Positions 59,819 through 64,000 of a stretch of DNA of 64,000 nucleotides are shown here, piece by piece. The notes beneath the pieces are model-generated. The model was not told the origin of the DNA. It searched no databases and saw only the letters and a list, made by a program, of their open reading frames with translations. This DNA comes from Nodosilinea sp. WJT8-NPBG4. GTDB taxonomy: Bacteria; Cyanobacteriota; Cyanobacteriia; Phormidesmidales; Phormidesmidaceae. The translations under genes and the position numbers were made by a program. How positions within the stretch are numbered: the stretch's first letter is position 1; each line of letters begins with the position of its first letter. Where the stretch lies: NCBI GenBank assembly GCA_019359285.1, contig JAHHHQ010000059.1, forward strand, positions 1 to 64,000, read 5' to 3'.

Positions 59819-62122
59819 ATGGCAAAGCCCTCCCTCAGGGCTACGTCCCAAGGGGTTGAGATGGCCGGTCAGACTCTCACCCGCATGGGCTTAACTCAGG
59901 CGCGTCTGGCTGAGCAGGTGGGCTGTAGTCGTCAGCCAATTACCAATTTCTTCAAGGGGGAAGCAATTTCTCAGGCAATTTTTATGCAGATTTGCGATTG
60001 CCTTAATCTAGACTGGCAGGCGATCGCAGGCTTAGCTAATCCCATCGCCATTGCCCCCAATCCAGCACCACCACCCCACCCTGCCGTTACCCAATCCAGC
60101 CTCGATGCCCTGGTGCAAACCCTGCGACGGCAGGTCTACCCCAGCATTCGTGAGCTCTGTGGCACTATGCGGGTGCTCGACATGTCGCATCCCGTGGCGG
60201 TTAACGATATTTATGCCAGCGTCAATATCCTGGAACAAATTTCCGGTCGCCGCTACCGGCGTGTAGAAGAGTTGCTGCGCAGTTGCGATGGTGATTTTGA
60301 GCGTCTCGGTTTAGGGGCGATTACCGAAGAACGCCTGCCTGCCTTAGACGCTGTTAAGACCTATAGAAAATTAATCATCCTGGGCAAGCCTGGGGCAGGC
60401 AAAACTACTTTTCTGAAATACCTAGCTATCCAGTGTAATGAAGGAAAGTTTGAACCAGACTGCGTGCCTATCTTTATCACACTTAAAGATTTTGCTGAAG
60501 CAGAGGATGAACCTAGCCTGTTAAGCTATATAGCCGATTATTACCATTCTATGGAAACTGCTAATTTAGACTTAGTTGATAGTTTTCAGCAACTTTTTGC
60601 TGCTGGCAAGGTGTTACTGTTGCTTGACGGATTGGATGAAGTTAGAGGAGAAGATCACCAGCATGTTATCAAAGAAATCAGGACTTTCTCAGAGCATTTT
60701 TGGCAAAACCAATTTATCATAACCTGCCGAATTGCGGCCTGGGATTATGTGTTCGAAAAATTTAACGAGGTTGAAGTCGCCGATTTTGATCAGGATCAAA
60801 TTGAAGCGTTTGCGTCTAAATGGTTTAATCAGAAAGTAGTCAAGTCAGCTCAGTTTCTCAGGCAGCTCGACCAACATCCTCGCATCAAGCAACTAGCTAC
60901 AAGTCCCCTACTACTGACATTGATTTGCCTGGCCTTTGAAGAGTCGGGTGGCTTCCCTGGCAGTCGTTCCGAGCTCTACAAGGAGGGCATTGATGCTCTG
61001 CTAAAAAAGTGGGATGCGAAACGCGGTATTCAGCGTGATCAGGTTTACAAGAACTTATCTCATCTACGCAAAGAAGATTTGCTGAGTTATCTGGCGTTAA
61101 TTACGTTTAAAGGGAAAGATCTGTTCTTCAAAAAAAATATTGCCGAACGACATATTGCCGACTATATTTGCAACTTATCTGAGGCCGATGCCGCTCCTGA
61201 GGCGCTACAAATTGATAGCGAAGTTATTCTGCGATCGATTGAGGCTCAGCATGGCCTATTGATCGAGCGGGCAAAGGGTATTTACTCCTTTTCTCACCTC
61301 ACGTTCCATGAGTTCTTTGTGGCCCGCGAGATCGCTATAAATAGCCTTGCGCTGGAACAGGCTCTTCAAGATCTGACCAGGCACGGCACCGACAAACGCT
61401 GGCGAGAAGTGATTTTACTCACCACAGAAATGCTGCGGGATGCCTCGCTGCTGCTGCTGCCGCTGAAGCAGACCATCGATCAACTTCTGGCCGATTCGCC
61501 CCGGCTACAGCAGTTTTTGCAGGAGGTGAGCGATCGCGCCACCGCCCCCGAATTTGCCCCTTTTAACCCCGCTGCTGCCCGTGCCTTCTGCTTCGATATT
61601 GATTTCGATATCGACGAAAACCGTGCCGTAGCCCTGGCCCTCGACAAAACCGTTAACCTGTTGGTCTGCGCCAGCTTTCTTACGCGCATGATGGAGGGTA
61701 TGGGCCTAGCCGAGGCTATTGCTGTTGCCCAAGCCTACGATGCTCAGGCCGATCGCGAGGCCAAAATCACTAATGCCAGTTCGGCTAATGCCGTCATGTC
61801 GATTGCCATTCAAATTGCCCTAGATTCGGGAGGTTTAGACAATCCAGCCCGTCAAACCCTCAAAACTCTAAAGCAGCGGCTTAAAGGCCACACCGCCGAC
61901 GATGAGACCGTGCAACAGGTGGCCGATCAGGCCCGCAAAGTTGCTAAGAATCGCCACCACATTGGCCAAGACTGGCATTTCACTCCTTCAGAAAAATCTC
62001 AGCTCAAACAGTACTACACGACAACGCTGCTCCTGGTTCAATGTCTCCAGAGCAATGGCTGTATGCTCTCTCCCAGGCAGCGTCAATCGCTTCAAGCATC
62101 TCTTTTTTTGCCTTTGCCTTAG
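59819..62122 (+). CDS. HTH-NACHT STAND ATPase (bacterial NLR-type)
   Basis: 767 residues from the ATG at 59819 (a GTG precedes it directly). An N-terminal XRE-like helix-turn-helix (about 20-70; GLTQARLAEQVGCSRQPITN) is followed by a linker with YASVNILEQISGRRYRRVEE. The NACHT module (about 185-480) has Walker A LGKPGAGKTTFLKYLA, Walker B KVLLLLDGLDEV, ITCR and PLLLTLICLAFEE, and FSHLTFHEFFVAREI in the winged helix. The C-terminal 280 residues are helical, without classical repeats. Bacterial NACHT proteins of this kind are known antiphage sensors; whether this one is remains an inference. No separate effector gene is adjacent. Confidence 0.9.
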   Translation: MAKPSLRATSQGVEMAGQTLTRMGLTQARLAEQVGCSRQPITNFFKGEAISQAIFMQICDCLNLDWQAIAGLANPIAIAPNPAPPPHPAVTQSSLDALVQTLRRQVYPSIRELCGTMRVLDMSHPVAVNDIYASVNILEQISGRRYRRVEELLRSCDGDFERLGLGAITEERLPALDAVKTYRKLIILGKPGAGKTTFLKYLAIQCNEGKFEPDCVPIFITLKDFAEAEDEPSLLSYIADYYHSMETANLDLVDSFQQLFAAGKVLLLLDGLDEVRGEDHQHVIKEIRTFSEHFWQNQFIITCRIAAWDYVFEKFNEVEVADFDQDQIEAFASKWFNQKVVKSAQFLRQLDQHPRIKQLATSPLLLTLICLAFEESGGFPGSRSELYKEGIDALLKKWDAKRGIQRDQVYKNLSHLRKEDLLSYLALITFKGKDLFFKKNIAERHIADYICNLSEADAAPEALQIDSEVILRSIEAQHGLLIERAKGIYSFSHLTFHEFFVAREIAINSLALEQALQDLTRHGTDKRWREVILLTTEMLRDASLLLLPLKQTIDQLLADSPRLQQFLQEVSDRATAPEFAPFNPAAARAFCFDIDFDIDENRAVALALDKTVNLLVCASFLTRMMEGMGLAEAIAVAQAYDAQADREAKITNASSANAVMSIAIQIALDSGGLDNPARQTLKTLKQRLKGHTADDETVQQVADQARKVAKNRHHIGQDWHFTPSEKSQLKQYYTTTLLLVQCLQSNGCMLSPRQRQSLQASLFLPLP

Positions 62123-62190
62123 CATAGAGGTGAGGCCTAAGCGAGGGGCTGAAACATCGAACCCTGTGCCAACTCACCACTGTATTTGCA

Positions 62191-62940
62191 ATGACCTTCA
62201 CTCTCTATTCTGTTGCCACACCTGCGGTCAAACACCTGGGTTCTGAAGGCTATCTAGGCAGCGTAAGTACTTGGCAGGACGGCGTGTCACTAGCTGGCCC
62301 CGGTACGCACTTCGGATTCGTTTACACCGGGTCACCGACCTTGGAACGGCAGGGGGAAGAGGGTCAGGGCAAAACCACCCAGACCTTTGAACTGGCCGAG
62401 GGCATGTATTTTTGTCTACCTGGAACAGGTCAGCTTAAGGGGCAAGGTGCCACTGGCTTAGTCATCACCTGCCCAACCTACCGGGGCATGTTTAGCCTCG
62501 GTGGCCCCCTGGAGCCAGCGGGGCGATTGGCCTATATCGATGGCGGCACCAGCAGCTTGCTGATTCCTCCAGTGATTATGGGCGACCCTTGCCTAAACGC
62601 CATGTACTTCCCGAGTGGGGTTGAGCAAACGCTGCATACCCATCCCAGCGATCGCCTAGGTCTGGTTGTCGCCGGGGCTGGTGTGGTTGAAACCCCAGAA
62701 ACTACGGCCAGAGTTGTCGCCGGCGATATTTTCTGGATTTCAGCGGGCCAACTGCATCGCTTCTGCACTGCCGACAGTCCCTTGACCATAGTGGTGTTTC
62801 ACCCCGACAGCGAGGGAGGCTTTACCCACCGCGACAACCCCATGCTGCGGCGTACTTTGGTTGATGGGATCAGCGCAGCAGAGCTACCTGAGATTCAAAC
62901 CCCGGTCGAACTCCTATTGTCGAGCATATGCTCTGAGTAG
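62191..62940 (+). CDS. Cupin-domain protein, probably double cupin
   Basis: 249 residues. The second half has a clear cupin: LHTHPSDRLGLVVAGAGVVE with metal-type histidines and VAGDIFWISAGQLHRFCT. The first half (about 35-105) has a degenerate cupin-like pattern (HFGFVYTGSP, ELAEGMYFCLPGTGQ). This is a bicupin layout as in quercetinase or AraC-sensor-like proteins; the activity is not known. It starts 68 bp after the NACHT gene and may be on the same transcript. Confidence 0.75.
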   Translation: MTFTLYSVATPAVKHLGSEGYLGSVSTWQDGVSLAGPGTHFGFVYTGSPTLERQGEEGQGKTTQTFELAEGMYFCLPGTGQLKGQGATGLVITCPTYRGMFSLGGPLEPAGRLAYIDGGTSSLLIPPVIMGDPCLNAMYFPSGVEQTLHTHPSDRLGLVVAGAGVVETPETTARVVAGDIFWISAGQLHRFCTADSPLTIVVFHPDSEGGFTHRDNPMLRRTLVDGISAAELPEIQTPVELLLSSICSE

Positions 62941-62966
62941 CGACGATCGCCCTCTAGGGCCATTCA

Positions 62967-64000
62967 TCACCGATTACCTCGCCATCCCAGCACTAGGGTC
63001 AAACCCAACAACAGCGGTGTCAGCCAGTCGCCCCAGCGAATATAGGGGGTGAGGCCCTGGCGGCGATCGAGGGTGGCACGGTGGGTGAGATAGGTGTGTG
63101 GCTCTCCCAGCCAGAGGGTGCGACCGTGGTTATCGACCAGGCCAGAGAGGCCCGTGTTGGTCACGCGCAGCGCCCAGCGATCGCTCTCTACCGCCCGCAG
63201 CACGTCAAACCCGTGGTGCTGCATCATCATCCACACCGGGTAGGGGTCGTTGTTAGAGGCGGTGACCATGAACTCGCCGCCGCTTTTTACTTGCTGGCGA
63301 AACAGACGGCTGTAGGCCGACTCGTAGCACACGCCAACAATACCCTGGCCAACGCTAGTCTCAAACCGCTGGTCAGATGCCCCTGGCACGAGGTAGCTAT
63401 CCAACGGCGACAGGCGACTGATCAGGCGACCCAGCACCGCCTCAAAGGGCACGTATTCTCCTAGGGGCACTAGCTGCACCTTGTCGTAGCGACCGTAGGT
63501 TTGGCCGTCGGGGCGCAGTTCGAGCAGGCTCTGGGTGTACTGCGATCGCCCTTCCCCCAGCACCGGCGCAAAGGTACCCAACCACAGGGGCACTCCGGCT
63601 TGCTCCACCGTGCGGATGATAGCCGCAATTTGGGGCGCATTCGGATTCCACAATTGTGGCAGCGCCCCTTCCGGCGTCACCACCGCATCCACTCCCTGGG
63701 CCACCAAAGATTGGTAGCCATTGGTGTAGCCCTCTAACGCTTGGTTAACTCCCTGGGGCGTCAGCTTTTCGCGGGTGGGCACATTGCCCTGAATCAGGCC
63801 TAGGCTGAGGGTCTGGCTGGCGGAAAGGGCCTCGGTGCGGGCGTAGAGGATGGCACCGAGGGTATGCCCTAGTAGTACCAGCGCGATCGCCGTGAGGGCG
63901 AGGGAGCGACGGGTGGATGAGTGGATAGGTGGATGGGGAAGATGGGGGGATGGGGAAGATAGGGAAGGTGAGGGAGGGCTGCCCAGTAGCTTGGGGACTG
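62967..64000 (-). CDS. lnt: Apolipoprotein N-acyltransferase (5' end outside window)
   Basis: Adds the third acyl chain to lipoproteins at the outer face of the inner membrane. The frame is open from the window edge (344 codons). After an unusual Ser/Pro-rich loop (SPSLSSPSPHLPHPPIHSST) comes a span (about 40-58) and then the nitrilase domain. SLGLIQGNVPTREKL opens the domain, VVTPEGALPQLW carries the catalytic Glu, YDKVQLVPLGEYVP the Lys, and GIVGVCYESAYSR the Cys. NDPYPVWMMMQHHGFDVLRA is also diagnostic. A last span lies near the C-terminus (LTPLLLGLTLVLG). The Ser/Pro loop is coded by the octamer repeat. Confidence 0.92.
   Translation of the reverse strand, partial: VPKLLGSPPSPSLSSPSPHLPHPPIHSSTRRSLALTAIALVLLGHTLGAILYARTEALSASQTLSLGLIQGNVPTREKLTPQGVNQALEGYTNGYQSLVAQGVDAVVTPEGALPQLWNPNAPQIAAIIRTVEQAGVPLWLGTFAPVLGEGRSQYTQSLLELRPDGQTYGRYDKVQLVPLGEYVPFEAVLGRLISRLSPLDSYLVPGASDQRFETSVGQGIVGVCYESAYSRLFRQQVKSGGEFMVTASNNDPYPVWMMMQHHGFDVLRAVESDRWALRVTNTGLSGLVDNHGRTLWLGEPHTYLTHRATLDRRQGLTPYIRWGDWLTPLLLGLTLVLGWRGNR
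63911..63979 (-). repeat. Octamer repeat inside the lnt cytoplasmic loop
   Basis: The complementary-strand units GGTGGATG, AGTGGATA, GGTGGATG and GGGAAGAT keep an 8-bp period, then degenerate toward 63979. It is in frame with lnt and codes for the loop before the sixth span. Confidence 0.75.

Overview
The window looks like a chromosomal segment of a filamentous or Leptolyngbya/Nodosilinea-type cyanobacterium. The evidence is a moderately high GC content, the cyanobacterial octamer GCGATCGC (HIP1) scattered through genes and gaps, and cyanobacterial marker genes: a Rubisco activase with a small-subunit-like tail, PlmA, an NblR-like regulator, a KaiC-like ATPase, three-SLH-domain envelope proteins and FetAB. 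This assignment is inferred from gene content and was not tested by a search.

Layout. 1-2.8 kb: end of a probable transposase, then a quaternary-amine (Opu-type) ABC importer read leftwards with only one permease. 2.9-10.3 kb: small membrane, cupin and SLH-envelope genes mixed with several broken genes (frameshifted membrane protein, DUF924 remnant, HicB antitoxin remnant, DUF2283 remnant). 10.4-24 kb: housekeeping block with ispH, a RecD-like helicase, a DUF192 lipoprotein, an NblR-like response regulator, a Ctp protease, rplI, dnaG, a flavin monooxygenase and plmA. 24-31.6 kb: dienelactone hydrolase, a second SLH protein, Rubisco activase, and a KaiC-like ATPase followed by a diguanylate cyclase; the KaiC/cyclase junction carries a perfect 152-bp tandem duplication. 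31.2-41 kb: 5-hydroxyisourate hydrolase, a Rieske protein, metH, a DUF29 protein, ttcA, a polysaccharide deacetylase, a phosphoesterase, trmB and tRNA-Arg(CCT).

41.1-43.4 kb is an AT-rich island directly behind tRNA-Arg. It holds a decayed HNH endonuclease gene and an intact 552-residue protein with a Cys4/EH HNH-like centre and an unrecognised N-terminal half. 43.5-53.7 kb: XRE regulator, ABC-2 exporter, HEAT-like protein, recA, an atypical SDR, the FetAB metal exporter and a DMT transporter. 53.9-59.3 kb: a leftward cluster of a Ser/Thr kinase, a solute-binding/VWA protein, a coiled-coil membrane protein and a DUF2207 protein; the first and last both end in exactly five glycines. 59.8-62.1 kb: an HTH-NACHT STAND ATPase of the bacterial NLR type. 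62.2-64 kb: a double cupin and the 3' part of lnt.

The most unusual general property is a set of interspersed repeats. An 8-bp tandem family (core ACCCATCC) lies in frame inside three conserved genes (rca linker, metH at two places, lnt cytoplasmic loop) and once between genes. A second inverted-repeat family (arms like GGTTCAAGGTATAGGG) lies in four gaps and probably once more in a metH linker. Perfect palindromes around GGGGCATTGCA recur as well. These elements appear to enter interdomain linkers of essential proteins without breaking the frame.
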